Source of the DNA: an uncultured Oscillospiraceae bacterium
GTDB taxonomy: Bacteria; Bacillota; Clostridia; Oscillospirales; Oscillospiraceae
Direction: 5' to 3'
Assembly: GCA_910589085.1 (NCBI GenBank)
Contig: CAJUSG010000011.1
Span: 1 to 52,753 of the forward strand
DNA length: 52,753 nucleotides
The stretch's first letter is position 1. Each line of letters begins with the position of its first letter. Under the pieces are notes generated by a model, which made no database searches, was not told where the DNA came from, and saw only the letters and a list, made by a program, of their open reading frames with translations. Shown in pieces: positions 1-8,418 of this stretch. The position numbers and the translations under genes were made by a program.

Positions 1-923
1 GCCTGCTTCAGCTCGGCGGCGGAGTAGACCAGGAACCGGGCGCAGCGCAGCTTGGTGGCCATGTCGGCAATCTTGAAAGCGATATTCTGCTGCTGGCAGA
101 TGGGCTTGCCGAACTGAACCCGCTCCTTGGAGTACTCCACGGCGGCCTCATAGGCCCCCTGGGCGATACCCAGAGCCTGGGCTGCGATACCGATTCGGCC
201 GCCGTCCAGGGTGGACATGGCGATCTTAAAGCCCTGGCCCTCCTTGCCCAGCAGATTCTCCTTGGGCACCTTCACGCCGTTGAAGTTCAGCTGGCAGGTG
301 GCGGAGGAGCGGATGCCCATCTTGTCGTAGTGCTCCTCAAAGGTGAAGCCCTCCCAGCCCTTTTCCACGATAAAGGCGGAGATGCCCCGGGTGCCGATGC
401 CGGGGGTGGTGACGGCGAACACCACGTAGGTGCTGGCCTCGCCGCCGTTGGTGATGAAAATCTTCTCGCCGTTGAGCAGATAGTGGTCCCCCATGTCCTC
501 AGCGGTGGTCTCGGTGCCGCCGGCGTCGGAGCCGGCGTTGGGCTCGGTGAGGCCGAAGGCCCCCAGCTTCTTGCCGGAGCACAGGTCGGGCAGATACTTT
601 TTCTTCTGCTCCTCATTGCCGAAGGCGTAGATGGGGTAGGTGCCCAGGGAGGTGTGGGCCGACAGGATCACCCCTGCGCCGCCGTCCACCCGGGCCAGTT
701 CCTCCACGGCAATGGCGTAGCTCAGGGCGTCCAGCCCGGCCCCGCCATACTCCTTCTCATAGGGCAGGCCCATCAGGCCCAGCTCCCCCATCTTTTTCAC
801 CTGCTCGGTGGGAAACTGGTTGTTTTTGTCCAGCATGAAGGCGATGGGCTTGATTTCCGCTTCGGCAAACTCCCTTACCTTGGCCCGCAGCGCCTCATGC
901 TCCTGTGTGGTTTGATACAGCAT
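1..923 (-). CDS. Acyl-CoA dehydrogenase, butyryl-CoA dehydrogenase type (3' end cut by window edge)
   Basis: Flavoprotein that oxidises short-chain acyl-CoA at the alpha-beta bond or, with electron-transferring flavoprotein, reduces crotonyl-CoA in the butyrate pathway. About 307 of the usual ~380 residues are present. The start (MLYQTTQEHEALRAKVREFA) has an AGGAGGAAAT ribosome site 7-8 bases upstream. The alpha-helical N-terminal domain is followed by the family signature LTEPNAGSDAGG and the beta-domain stretch GEKIFITNGGEASTYVVF. The C-terminal helical domain begins near QGFKIAMSTLDGGR. The catalytic glutamate would lie beyond the left edge. The gene lies 31 bases downstream of an Rrf2 regulator on the same strand, so the two are probably co-transcribed. 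Etf genes often follow such genes but are outside the window. Family certain; the exact chain-length preference is inferred. Confidence 0.93.
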   Translation of the reverse strand, partial: MLYQTTQEHEALRAKVREFAEAEIKPIAFMLDKNNQFPTEQVKKMGELGLMGLPYEKEYGGAGLDALSYAIAVEELARVDGGAGVILSAHTSLGTYPIYAFGNEEQKKKYLPDLCSGKKLGAFGLTEPNAGSDAGGTETTAEDMGDHYLLNGEKIFITNGGEASTYVVFAVTTPGIGTRGISAFIVEKGWEGFTFEEHYDKMGIRSSATCQLNFNGVKVPKENLLGKEGQGFKIAMSTLDGGRIGIAAQALGIAQGAYEAAVEYSKERVQFGKPICQQQNIAFKIADMATKLRCARFLVYSAAELKQ

Positions 924-954
924 ACAGATATTTCCTCCTTTATTGATGAATTTC

Positions 955-1353
955 CTATATTTTCTGGAAAATTGCGCTCAAAGGTGTTCTACGGAGCTCG
1001 GTGTCCAGCACCTCCTGAATGCGGCACAGCTCCCGACAGATGCCGCAGCGCCCCTCCGGGTCGTTTTCACAGGAGTAGACGGGCTGCTGGCAGCGGTTGA
1101 CATATGGTGATTCTCCCAGGGCCTGGAATACATCCCAGAGGTACAGCGGGTCACGGGAGCTGAGCAGATACCCGCCGCTGGCTCCCCGGCGGCTGTCCAC
1201 CAGGCCGGAAGCGTGAAGCTGCTTTAAAATTTTCAGCGTGACGGCCTTGGGCATGTTCTCCTGTTGTGCAATGGCGGCGGCGGACAGCTGTTCCGCGTGA
1301 TGGAGGGCGCGCAGAATGCGCAGAGCATAGTCCATTTCCCGTGTCATGAGCAT
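955..1353 (-). CDS. Rrf2-family transcriptional regulator with cysteine cluster
   Basis: A 132-residue winged-helix regulator of the IscR/NsrR/CymR family. The N-terminal helix-turn-helix (about residues 5-62) ends in RRGASGGYLL, the typical Rrf2 wing. Five cysteines lie at 88, 95, 103, 106 and 110 (C-x6-C-x7-C-x2-C-x3-C). This is where IscR and NsrR bind an iron-sulfur cluster, although the spacing differs from IscR, so a redox or metal sensor is likely. The ATG at 1353 has AAGGAGG upstream; a second ATG (residue 3) is possible. The gene sits directly before the acyl-CoA dehydrogenase and behind a consensus promoter overlapped by a palindrome. It probably regulates itself and that gene in response to redox state or Fe-S supply (inference). 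Confidence 0.9.
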   Translation of the reverse strand: MLMTREMDYALRILRALHHAEQLSAAAIAQQENMPKAVTLKILKQLHASGLVDSRRGASGGYLLSSRDPLYLWDVFQALGESPYVNRCQQPVYSCENDPEGRCGICRELCRIQEVLDTELRRTPLSAIFQKI

Positions 1354-1372
1354 GGATTGCGGCCTCCTTGTT

Positions 1373-1422
1373 AAAAAGTGTACTTTTTTAGTCTATTATA
1401 GCACGTCCGTCTGATTTGTCAA
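1373..1422 (-). promoter_or_regulatory. Consensus sigma-A promoter plus palindromic operator for the Rrf2 gene
   Basis: On the minus strand, TTGACA (1422-1417) and TATAAT (1400-1395) are both perfect consensus hexamers, 16 bases apart. Just downstream, at the expected transcription start, lies the inverted repeat AAAAAGT-GT-ACTTTTT (1373-1388). It is placed to block transcription if bound. The Rrf2 protein itself is the obvious candidate binder (inference). Confidence 0.8.
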
Positions 1423-1462
1423 TGGAAAACTGCGCAGTCCATTTATTTTCGGCATAACAGAC

Positions 1463-1499
1463 AAAAAACTCCCCCGCTGTTTGACACACAGCGGGGGAG
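1463..1499 (-). terminator. Terminator of the ABC transporter operon
   Basis: A perfect 12-bp stem (1469-1480 with 1488-1499), 7-base loop, followed on the minus strand by six T residues (1468-1463). It lies 23 bases after the stop codon of the ABC ATPase gene. Confidence 0.92.
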
Positions 1500-1521
1500 A
1501 ACTGGGGAAAAGGGGAGAGAT

Positions 1522-3141
1522 TTAACACTCCAGGCTGCCAAAGGCGACGCATTTGCCGCTCTTTCGGTCGAAGAGCATGATATTGTCGCCGGAGATATCA
1601 ATTTGGACTTTAGAACCGATGGTAAACAGTGTGGAGCCAAAGACCACGCCGGTGAGCAGAAAATCGCCGATGCGGACCTTGATGGTGGACTCCATGCCGG
1701 TGGGCATAGCGCCATAGATTTCGCCCTCCAGGGCGCCGCTGTCCACGATGTCAATAAACTCGGGACGGATGCCCAGCACCAGGTCCTCGTTGGTGAGAAC
1801 AGGGTCCTCCTGGAGGGAGAGGTCCTCCTCCTCCACCTTGGCGATGTGGTAGCGGAAGGTCTCGTCCTTGTTGCCCTTCTCCACAAAGCCCTTTTCCGCC
1901 GCCTTCTTTTTGTGTTCCTCCGCCAGGGCGGCCTCATGCTGATCCCGGGCCTGGAACCAGCCGGCCAGGTCCAGGGGCTGAGCGGGCTTGAATACCGCCC
2001 TCTGATCTCCGAAGATAATCAGCTCCACGGCGCCGTCAGGCCGCTGGGCCCCCTTGGCCTCCACAAAGTTGATGGAGGGATTGCCCACAAAGTCGGCGAC
2101 AAACAGGTTGTTGGGTTTGTTGTAGACGGTAAGGGGGGCGTCGTACTGCTGGAGAACGCCGTTGTTAATCAGGCAGATCTGAGTGGCCAGCGTCATGGCC
2201 TCCATCTGGTCGTGGGTGACATAGACGAAGGTGGACCCGGTCTCCACGTGGAGGCGCTGAAGCTCATAGCGCATCTCCAGCCGCAGCTTGGCGTCCAGGT
2301 TGGACAGGGGCTCGTCCATGAACAGCACCGAGGGCTCGGGGGCCAGGGTGCGGGCGATGGCGACGCGCTGCTGCTGTCCGCCGGACAGTTCCGCCGGGTA
2401 GCGGTCCATAAACATGCCGATTTTGACAATCCGGGACACCCGCCGCACCGAGAGGTCGATCTCCTCCTTGGTGAGCTTCCGGGTCTCCATCACCACCTGA
2501 CCGCCCTGGAGAACCTGAAATTCCTCGTTCAGGGTCTGGGCCTTTTTCGCGGCCTCCACTTTGGATTCCAGCGCGGCAATCTCGCCGGACAGGTCCTTGT
2601 CCTGCTCCAGATGATAGCCGTATAGCTTTTTGGCGGTGTACATGGAGATAGTAAAGGCGTCAATCAGCTTGATATAGGCCTTTTTCTCGTCCAGCTTGCC
2701 GTTCTTATCCCGGCAGTCCTCCAGAACCTTGACCACCTCGCCGGGATTTTTCAGAATCTCCGCCAGGCGGGCGGCGTTTTTGGTTTCAAAGTCGGTTTTG
2801 GGCAGGGACTCCTTGATGTTGGACAGGCCGAAGGAGATATTCTGGTACACCGTCATGTTGGGCCAAAGGGCGTAGTTTTGGAACAGGAAGCCCACCTTCC
2901 GCTTGTTTGCGGGGACGTTGATGCCCATCTCACTGTCAAACACTACCTTGTCGCCGATGGTGATGCGGCCGCTGGTAGGGGTCTCCAGCCCGGCGATCAT
3001 CCGCAGGGTGGTGGTCTTGCCGCAGCCGGAGGGGCCCAGCAGGGTGACGAAGGAGTTGTCGGCGATGACCAGGTCCAGGTCGTCTACGGCGTAAAATTTG
3101 TTCCAACGCTTGGTTATGTGCTCTAATCTGATTTCAGGCAT
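1522..3141 (-). CDS. ABC importer ATPase (FbpC/PotA/UgpC-like) with long inserted segment
   Basis: ATP-hydrolysing subunit of the importer encoded upstream; 539 residues, while relatives are usually 350-380. Walker A GPSGCGKTT is at 36-44, the Q-loop glutamine at 88, signature LSGGQ at 252-256, Walker B VLFMDEP at 272-278 and the H-loop histidine at 310. Q-loop and signature are 164 residues apart, against roughly 50 in MalK-type proteins. An extra segment of about 110 lysine/glutamate-rich residues (about 112-228) therefore sits in the helical subdomain that contacts the permease. The C-terminal regulatory TOBE-like region also carries a charged insertion around residues 405-450. Reading frame and both flanking halves are intact, so this is a real insertion. 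The gene starts 3 bases after the permease stop. Substrate unknown. Confidence 0.9.
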   Translation of the reverse strand: MPEIRLEHITKRWNKFYAVDDLDLVIADNSFVTLLGPSGCGKTTTLRMIAGLETPTSGRITIGDKVVFDSEMGINVPANKRKVGFLFQNYALWPNMTVYQNISFGLSNIKESLPKTDFETKNAARLAEILKNPGEVVKVLEDCRDKNGKLDEKKAYIKLIDAFTISMYTAKKLYGYHLEQDKDLSGEIAALESKVEAAKKAQTLNEEFQVLQGGQVVMETRKLTKEEIDLSVRRVSRIVKIGMFMDRYPAELSGGQQQRVAIARTLAPEPSVLFMDEPLSNLDAKLRLEMRYELQRLHVETGSTFVYVTHDQMEAMTLATQICLINNGVLQQYDAPLTVYNKPNNLFVADFVGNPSINFVEAKGAQRPDGAVELIIFGDQRAVFKPAQPLDLAGWFQARDQHEAALAEEHKKKAAEKGFVEKGNKDETFRYHIAKVEEEDLSLQEDPVLTNEDLVLGIRPEFIDIVDSGALEGEIYGAMPTGMESTIKVRIGDFLLTGVVFGSTLFTIGSKVQIDISGDNIMLFDRKSGKCVAFGSLEC

Positions 3142-3144
3142 ATG

Positions 3145-4974
3145 TTATCCTCCTATTCCCTTGTCAAGGCTGGCGCCGGTGACCTTGTTGACCAGTGTGT
3201 TGCATACCAGAATGGTGACGATCAAAATGAGGTTGATGCCGCTGGAGAAGGCATACAGACCCATCTCGTCGAAGTAGTCCAGGGTGGTGGACAGGATGAA
3301 GCCCTGAACGCACAGCAGCATGAACAGGCTCAGCTCCCGCAGGCAGGTCATGAAGGGCAGCAGGTAGCCGCTGATGATGGACGACTTCTGAATGGGGATG
3401 ATGATGCGGGTCATCCGTTTGATCCAGGGGATGTCCTGGATGATGGCCGCCTCTTCAATCTCGCCGGAGAGCTGGAGCATGGAGTTGAGAGAGCTGCGGC
3501 TGGCGAAGGGGATGTATTTGATGGTGCCCACGATGATGAGCAGGGTGTAGGTGTTGAACAGGTTTATGTGCTCGTTGGAGAACAGGATGAAGAAGGCCAC
3601 CCCCACCGCGATGGAGGGCATCAGGTAGGGGAGAAAGGCTACGCTGTTGACGTAATTGGCCCATTTACTTCGCCGGTTTTTGGACACCGAGTAGCCGATG
3701 AGGGTGCCGATGGTGCCCGCCAGCAGGGAACAGCACACACTGACCCAGATGGTGCCCTTGAAGGCCCGCCAGATGGTCTCGTTGTGGAGGATGCCCTTTT
3801 GGCCATACATGCCGTTCTCCGACACGTTTTCGTCGGTGACCCACCACTTGGTGGTCAGATTGCTGGGGTCGCCGGTGTACAGGAAGGAGTAGTCGCCGGG
3901 GTTGGGCAGGAAGGTCTCAAAGGCGAAGGAGACAATGGGAAAGATGCTGGTGAAGAAGGTGACCACCACCAGCACCAGGGCGATGACATACTTGCCCACC
4001 CGGCCCAGATTGATCTTGGAGATCTGCCCGGACTTGCCGGTGACGGTGGTGTAGCTCTTCCGGCTGGTGAGGGAGAGCTGGTTCAGCAGCATGATGGCCA
4101 CGCCGAACACCATCATGATAATGGCAAGGATGCTGGCCTCGCCGGTATATTTGGAGTTCATGGACACATATTTCGTGGACAGGGTGGTCAGACCCAGGTA
4201 GTGGGGGACAGGGTAGGAGCCCATGGAGCTGCCGAACACCAGCAGAATGGTGGACAGGATGGCGGGCTTGACCATGGGCAGGGTGACCTTGGTCATAATC
4301 TTCCACTTGGGGGTGTCCAGAATGGTGGCGGCCTCCTCCAGATTGGCGTCCATATTTCGGAAGATTCCGCCGATCAGGATGTAGGCGAAGGGGGCGTAGT
4401 GCAGACCCAGCACCACCAGGCTGGGGAACAGACCCTGGCACCACCAGATGGGCATGTTGATGCCCAGGGTGGCGGCCAGCAGGCCGTTGGAGGTGCCGGT
4501 GACGGCGTTGGAGTTAAACAGGTTCTGCCACACCACGGCCAGGGTCCACTGGGGCATGATATAGGGGAAGATGAAGATGGAGCTGAGGTAGCTCCGCCAG
4601 GCCAGATTGGTCCGGGTGATGAGGAAGGCGAACAGCCCGCCGAAGAGGATGGACACCACACAGGTGCCCACCGCCAGCCAGACGGTGTTCAGCAGAGGGG
4701 TCCACAGATTGGTCTTGGCCAGGCGGCTGGTGAACAGGTCCACATAGTTGACCACCGTATAGCCCGCCGCCTGGCCGGTGAGGTGGGCGTCGATGGTGCC
4801 GGGGTGAATTTTAAAGGTGTCCTCAATGATGGCGATGATGGGAGCCACGGTGCTGAAGGTGAGCACGATGCCCATCAGCACCAGAATCACATTGTGGGGC
4901 TTGGAAAAGAAGGTTTTTACCTTGTTGAGCAGGATGGTGGACCTGCTCGCCCGCAGGGTTGTGGATGGATTCAT
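3145..4974 (-). CDS. ABC importer permease, two fused transmembrane domains (FbpB-like)
   Basis: Membrane channel subunit of 609 residues in which two binding-protein-dependent permease domains are fused. Each half carries an EAA cytoplasmic loop that contacts the ATPase: LEEAATILDTPKWKIMTKV in the first and IEEAAIIQDIPWIKRMTRI in the second. About six hydrophobic helices surround each. This fused form is typical of ferric-iron (FbpB) and related 2-aminoethylphosphonate or phosphoglycerate importers. The start ATG follows GAGAGATTT. The gene lies 12 bases downstream of the HAD phosphatase gene and 3 bases upstream of the ATPase gene, so all are one operon. Confidence 0.93.
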   Translation of the reverse strand: MNPSTTLRASRSTILLNKVKTFFSKPHNVILVLMGIVLTFSTVAPIIAIIEDTFKIHPGTIDAHLTGQAAGYTVVNYVDLFTSRLAKTNLWTPLLNTVWLAVGTCVVSILFGGLFAFLITRTNLAWRSYLSSIFIFPYIMPQWTLAVVWQNLFNSNAVTGTSNGLLAATLGINMPIWWCQGLFPSLVVLGLHYAPFAYILIGGIFRNMDANLEEAATILDTPKWKIMTKVTLPMVKPAILSTILLVFGSSMGSYPVPHYLGLTTLSTKYVSMNSKYTGEASILAIIMMVFGVAIMLLNQLSLTSRKSYTTVTGKSGQISKINLGRVGKYVIALVLVVVTFFTSIFPIVSFAFETFLPNPGDYSFLYTGDPSNLTTKWWVTDENVSENGMYGQKGILHNETIWRAFKGTIWVSVCCSLLAGTIGTLIGYSVSKNRRSKWANYVNSVAFLPYLMPSIAVGVAFFILFSNEHINLFNTYTLLIIVGTIKYIPFASRSSLNSMLQLSGEIEEAAIIQDIPWIKRMTRIIIPIQKSSIISGYLLPFMTCLRELSLFMLLCVQGFILSTTLDYFDEMGLYAFSSGINLILIVTILVCNTLVNKVTGASLDKGIGG

Positions 4975-4986
4975 AAATCTCTCCTC

Positions 4987-5610
4987 TCATGGTTCCGCGG
5001 CAACTGGGACGCCGGCCTGACGCAGGGCGGCGCGCAGTCTGGAGATGTTGTTCTGATAGTGGAAGGCCTGCATACCGCACCATCGGGCGGCCTCGATGTT
5101 GACATTGTAGTCATCGATGAAGAAGCACTCCCCGGGGGTCAGGCCAAACCGGGAGAACAGCCGCCGGAAAATGTCCAGGTCGGGCTTGAGCAGATGCTCC
5201 TCACAGGAGAGGAGTGTGCCCTTGATCAGGGGCCAGACGGGAATCTTTTCCCGGAAGCTGTAAAAACGGTGGGAGGTGTTGGACAGGATGTAGAGGGGCA
5301 GGCCCAGTCCGTCCAGCTCCCGGGCCAGGCGGTTGATCTCCGGTCTGGGGGTGAGAAACTCGTCCCAGTGGGCCATGGCCTGGTCCGCCGCCGTCCAGAG
5401 CCGCTGGGGCAGACGCTCCTTCATGCGGGCCAGCCCCTCCTCCTCCGTGCCTCCCCGGTCTAAAATGAGCCAGTCGGGGCCCTCAAACATCTCCCGGTGA
5501 AGAAGGGCGGCGTCCTCCCCGCAGTCGGTAAAGGCCGCCGTCAGGCCCCAGGTGTCAAAGTCCAGCAGTATATTGCCCATATCAAAAATGACCGCCTTAA
5601 CCATGGGCAT
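4987..5610 (-). CDS. HAD-superfamily phosphatase (subfamily IA type) inside the ABC operon
   Basis: A 207-residue haloacid-dehalogenase-fold hydrolase. Motif I is FDMGNILLDFD near residue 10, where DxG replaces the common DxD. The residue two after the nucleophile is therefore Gly, as in some YihX-like and epoxide-hydrolase-N-terminal-like proteins. Motif II is ILSNTS, and motifs III/IV lie in the stretch ending ECFFIDDYNVNIEAA. A helical cap lies between motifs I and II. It is encoded between the binding-protein gene and the permease gene. It may dephosphorylate the imported compound, or may simply be a passenger; the sequence does not decide. Confidence 0.88.
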   Translation of the reverse strand: MPMVKAVIFDMGNILLDFDTWGLTAAFTDCGEDAALLHREMFEGPDWLILDRGGTEEEGLARMKERLPQRLWTAADQAMAHWDEFLTPRPEINRLARELDGLGLPLYILSNTSHRFYSFREKIPVWPLIKGTLLSCEEHLLKPDLDIFRRLFSRFGLTPGECFFIDDYNVNIEAARWCGMQAFHYQNNISRLRAALRQAGVPVAAEP

Positions 5611-5645
5611 CCGTCCTTTCCAAATGAAGATGGGGGTATGACAAA

Positions 5646-5679
5646 GGCCCGGGGCGCGCGGCCGCGCCCCCCGGACCTC
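5646..5679 (-). terminator. GC-rich stem-loop between binding-protein gene and HAD gene
   Basis: On the minus strand AGGTCCGGGG pairs with CCCCGGGCCT around a GC-rich loop, followed by TTTGTCA. It lies after the binding-protein stop (5741) and before the HAD start (5610). Such hairpins usually protect the upstream message or partly terminate, so that more binding protein than permease is made. Confidence 0.6.
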
Positions 5680-5740
5680 TTTGATTTTACAGTGGATTTG
5701 CGGTTGCGAAGCGGGATGACCTGATTGTATAATAAGCTGA

Positions 5741-7168
5741 TCAGCCGCTGTACTTGGTCAGCATCTCAATCCAGCTGCCCACGGTGAAGGAGACGGAGGC
5801 GCAGTACTCAGGATCCTCCAGCACCAGCTTGCCGTCGGTGGTCCACCACTCGTAGCCCCGGTCGTTCTTGGCCTCGAACTGAACGGTGGTGCCGTCCTCG
5901 GCCATACCGCCCTTGGAGTGGCCGTACTGGGCCTCGGTGCCCTCAGCCACGGTGGGGTTGGAGGAGTAGCCGCCCATGTCCTTGCCCCAGGCGGAGAAGC
6001 CGTCCACGGTCTCGGTCATGTAGGCGATGAAGGCGCAGGCAGTCCAGGGCAGGGGGCTGTTGTCGGTGACAAACAGGTAATGGCAGTAGCCGTAGCCGCC
6101 GATGCCGGTGTAGCCGTCGTCGTAGGCGGCGACGTTGATGTTGTTCACGGAGACGGAGCTGGACTCCTCCACGGAGCGCAGCTTGGAGTACACCAGCAGG
6201 CCGAACTGATCGGTGGCGGACTTGTCAACCAGGGTGTTGCAGATGGGGCCGTCGTCGGTCTGAGCGTTGTAGCTCTCCACCCACAGCTTGATCCAGGCCA
6301 GAGCGTAGGCGCCGTCAGCGCCCAGGCCCAGGTCGGCGGCCTCGGACTCCATGGCCTTGATGGTGGGCTGGAAGTAGGCCTGCTCATCGGCGGTGAGGGC
6401 GTTGAAGGCCTCCTTCAGCCAGCCGGCGTAGGTGTCCTCGGTGAGCATGTACAGGAAGTTCTTGCCTACAATCTCAGAGTCGATGTCCATGTACAGGCCG
6501 TGCTCGCCCTCGGCCACGAAGTCCCAGCAGTTGTCATAGGACTTGGAGCCGGTGTTGTTGTACATAAACACCTTGTTCAGGGTCTGGAGGGCCAGATAGC
6601 CGTCGTAGGCGTCGGCGGTGGTGCCGTTGGCCTCAGCCCACTCCTTGGGGACAAAGGTGTCCAGAATGCCGGTCTGGACCATCTTGCTCTCGATCTGGTT
6701 GCCGTCCTGAATCAGGGTCATGGCGAAGGTGCCAGTGTCCTTCAGGGAGTCGGCGGTGAGCTGGTCGAAAATCTTGTTGTTCTTGGGCTGCTGCCATTCA
6801 AACTCCATATTGTAGCTGGGGTCGATGGTCTTTAAGTAGTCGATAAACAGGGGCAGGGCGCTCTTGCCGCGGCTGGAGTTGCCCACGCCGTAGAACATCT
6901 TGCCGTTGGACTCCTCGATGGCCTTCTTGGCCAGCTCCTCCAGGGTCATGCCCTCGGCCTCTTTGATGATCTTCTGGGTGGGGGTGAGGTTGGCGTCGTC
7001 TACCGGGGGCGGGGTGGAGGTATCCTGCTTGGAGCTGGAGCTCCCCTGGGTGTTGGGCTGGCTGGTGCCGCCGTTGCCGGCGGGGGGATTGCTGTTGCCG
7101 CAGGCCGCAAGGGCCAGGGTCATGGCGCCGGCCAGAAGCAGAGCGGTGAGCTTTTTCATGTTCTTCAT
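5741..7168 (-). CDS. ABC importer substrate-binding lipoprotein
   Basis: Extracellular lipid-anchored solute-binding protein of 475 residues. The signal peptide is MKNMKKLTALLLAGAMTLA followed by the lipobox LAAC (Cys23), then a low-complexity Gly/Ser/Thr/Pro linker to about residue 60. The mature part has a periplasmic-binding-protein type II look, with aromatic-rich loops such as YTGIGGYGYCHYLF and ending VGSWIEMLTKYSG. Start supported by AAGGAGGATAC. First gene of a four-gene minus-strand operon (lipoprotein, HAD, permease, ATPase). It diverges from a sensor-kinase operon that encodes its own second binding protein. I cannot name the ligand; relatives of this transporter type carry iron(III), polyamines or organophosphates. 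Confidence 0.9.
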   Translation of the reverse strand: MKNMKKLTALLLAGAMTLALAACGNSNPPAGNGGTSQPNTQGSSSSKQDTSTPPPVDDANLTPTQKIIKEAEGMTLEELAKKAIEESNGKMFYGVGNSSRGKSALPLFIDYLKTIDPSYNMEFEWQQPKNNKIFDQLTADSLKDTGTFAMTLIQDGNQIESKMVQTGILDTFVPKEWAEANGTTADAYDGYLALQTLNKVFMYNNTGSKSYDNCWDFVAEGEHGLYMDIDSEIVGKNFLYMLTEDTYAGWLKEAFNALTADEQAYFQPTIKAMESEAADLGLGADGAYALAWIKLWVESYNAQTDDGPICNTLVDKSATDQFGLLVYSKLRSVEESSSVSVNNINVAAYDDGYTGIGGYGYCHYLFVTDNSPLPWTACAFIAYMTETVDGFSAWGKDMGGYSSNPTVAEGTEAQYGHSKGGMAEDGTTVQFEAKNDRGYEWWTTDGKLVLEDPEYCASVSFTVGSWIEMLTKYSG

Positions 7169-7398
7169 TTTGTATCCTCCTTCGTCGCTTTTGATAAATT
7201 ACCCACGGACTATACTATGCGGGTTGTTGATTTTATTGTACCTTGGACGGACCAAAATGAACAGGGGACAAATCTGCGCTTTTTTGTTTTCTTCTGCGAT
7301 CTTTGTAAAATATAGATGAAAAGCTCCCGGCGGATATGGTATACTGTAGGCGAAACATCTATGCCTGTCCCGCGGGATGCCGAAAGGGGAGACTGCCG
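7169..7398. promoter_or_regulatory. Divergent regulatory region between importer and sensor operons
   Basis: This 230-base gap must hold the promoters of both operons. On the plus strand TATACT (7340-7345) is a good -10 without a recognisable -35. On the minus strand the stretch around 7210-7220 has a TATAGT-like -10, also without a clear -35. Weak -35 elements suit activation by the AraC-type response regulator encoded at 10085 (inference). I see no obvious long inverted repeat. Confidence 0.5.
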
Positions 7399-8418
7399 AT
7401 GAGGGGAAAATATGTGCTGCCGGTTCTGGCGGCTCTTTGTCTGCTGACAGGCTGCGGAACGGAGCGGCCGGAGGCGGCCTCCTGGGCGCCGGCGGAGGAG
7501 GATCGCCTGGTGGTGTATACCGCGCACAAGGAGGAGGTCTACTGGCCTGTTATCAAGGAATTTGAGGAGCGCACCGGAATCTGGGTGGAGGTGGTGCCCG
7601 GGGGCACCAACGAGCTGCTGGACCGCATCCGTCAGGAGGCGGAGAGCCCGGCGGCAGATGTGATGTTTGGCGGCGGCGCGGAGAGCCTGGAGGCCTGTTC
7701 CGACTGCTTTGCCCCCTATACCTGTTCTCAGGCGGAGGAAATCCAGCCCCAGTTCCGGGACCCGGAGGACCGGTGGACCCCCTTCTCTGCCCTGCCTGTG
7801 GTGCTGGTGTACAACACGAAGCTGCTGCGTCCGGGACAGGCCGCCGACTGGAGCGATCTGCTCTCGGCGGACCTGCGGGGGCGGATTGCCTTCGCGGACC
7901 CGGCGGTGTCGGGCTCCAGCTTCACCGCCCTGAAAACCATGCTGCTTGCCATGGGGCCGGTGCAGGAGGAGGAGCTTCTCCGGCGCTTCGCGGGAAATCT
8001 GGACGGACGGCAGCTGGCGGGCTCGGGCGAGGTGCTCAGCGCAGTGGCCAGCGGCTCCGCGCTGGTGGGAGTAACGCTGGAGGAGACCGCCCTGAAACGC
8101 ATCGCCGCCGGGGACGATGTGGCCCTGATTTACCCCTCCAGCGGGACCAGCTGCGTCCCTGACGCCAGCGCCCTGATTCAGGGTGCGCCCCACCCAGAAA
8201 ACGCAAGGCGCTTTCTGGATTTTACCGTCAGCTATGAGGTGCAGCGGCTGCTGGCGGAGCAGTTCTGCCGCCGCTCGGTGCGAAAGGACCTCCCCTCCGC
8301 GCTGATGCCGCTGGAGGACATTTCCCTGGTGGACTACGACGTGGAGGAGGCCAGCGCCGGCCGGGATGCCGTTTTGATGACCTGGGCCTTTTACCTGGGC
8401 GGGGAGGAGGCGCCATGA
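7399..8418 (+). CDS. Extracellular solute-binding lipoprotein (FbpA/AfuA-like), probable sensor partner
   Basis: A 339-residue lipoprotein with signal MRGKYVLPVLAALC and lipobox LLTGC (Cys19). The mature protein begins LVVYTAHKEEVYWPVIKEFE, the classic opening of ferric-iron/phosphonate-type binding proteins. It continues with PADVMFGGGAES and GRIAFADPAVSGSSFTALKTM, which match that family. The ATG at 7399 is preferred over upstream in-frame codons because the signal peptide starts there and GGGGAGA precedes it. It is separate from the permease operon and overlaps the histidine-kinase gene by 4 bases (ATGA). I infer that it delivers the ligand to the kinase, as PgtC does in the Salmonella phosphoglycerate system. 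Confidence 0.88.
   Translation: MRGKYVLPVLAALCLLTGCGTERPEAASWAPAEEDRLVVYTAHKEEVYWPVIKEFEERTGIWVEVVPGGTNELLDRIRQEAESPAADVMFGGGAESLEACSDCFAPYTCSQAEEIQPQFRDPEDRWTPFSALPVVLVYNTKLLRPGQAADWSDLLSADLRGRIAFADPAVSGSSFTALKTMLLAMGPVQEEELLRRFAGNLDGRQLAGSGEVLSAVASGSALVGVTLEETALKRIAAGDDVALIYPSSGTSCVPDASALIQGAPHPENARRFLDFTVSYEVQRLLAEQFCRRSVRKDLPSALMPLEDISLVDYDVEEASAGRDAVLMTWAFYLGGEEAP

Noticed and set aside
3142..5463. A 773-codon plus-strand frame opposite the permease and HAD genes
   Set aside because: It is a mirror of the minus-strand genes in GC-rich DNA. Its translation is Gly/Gln/Asp/His-rich with no family motif, while the opposite strand has clear permease and HAD motifs.
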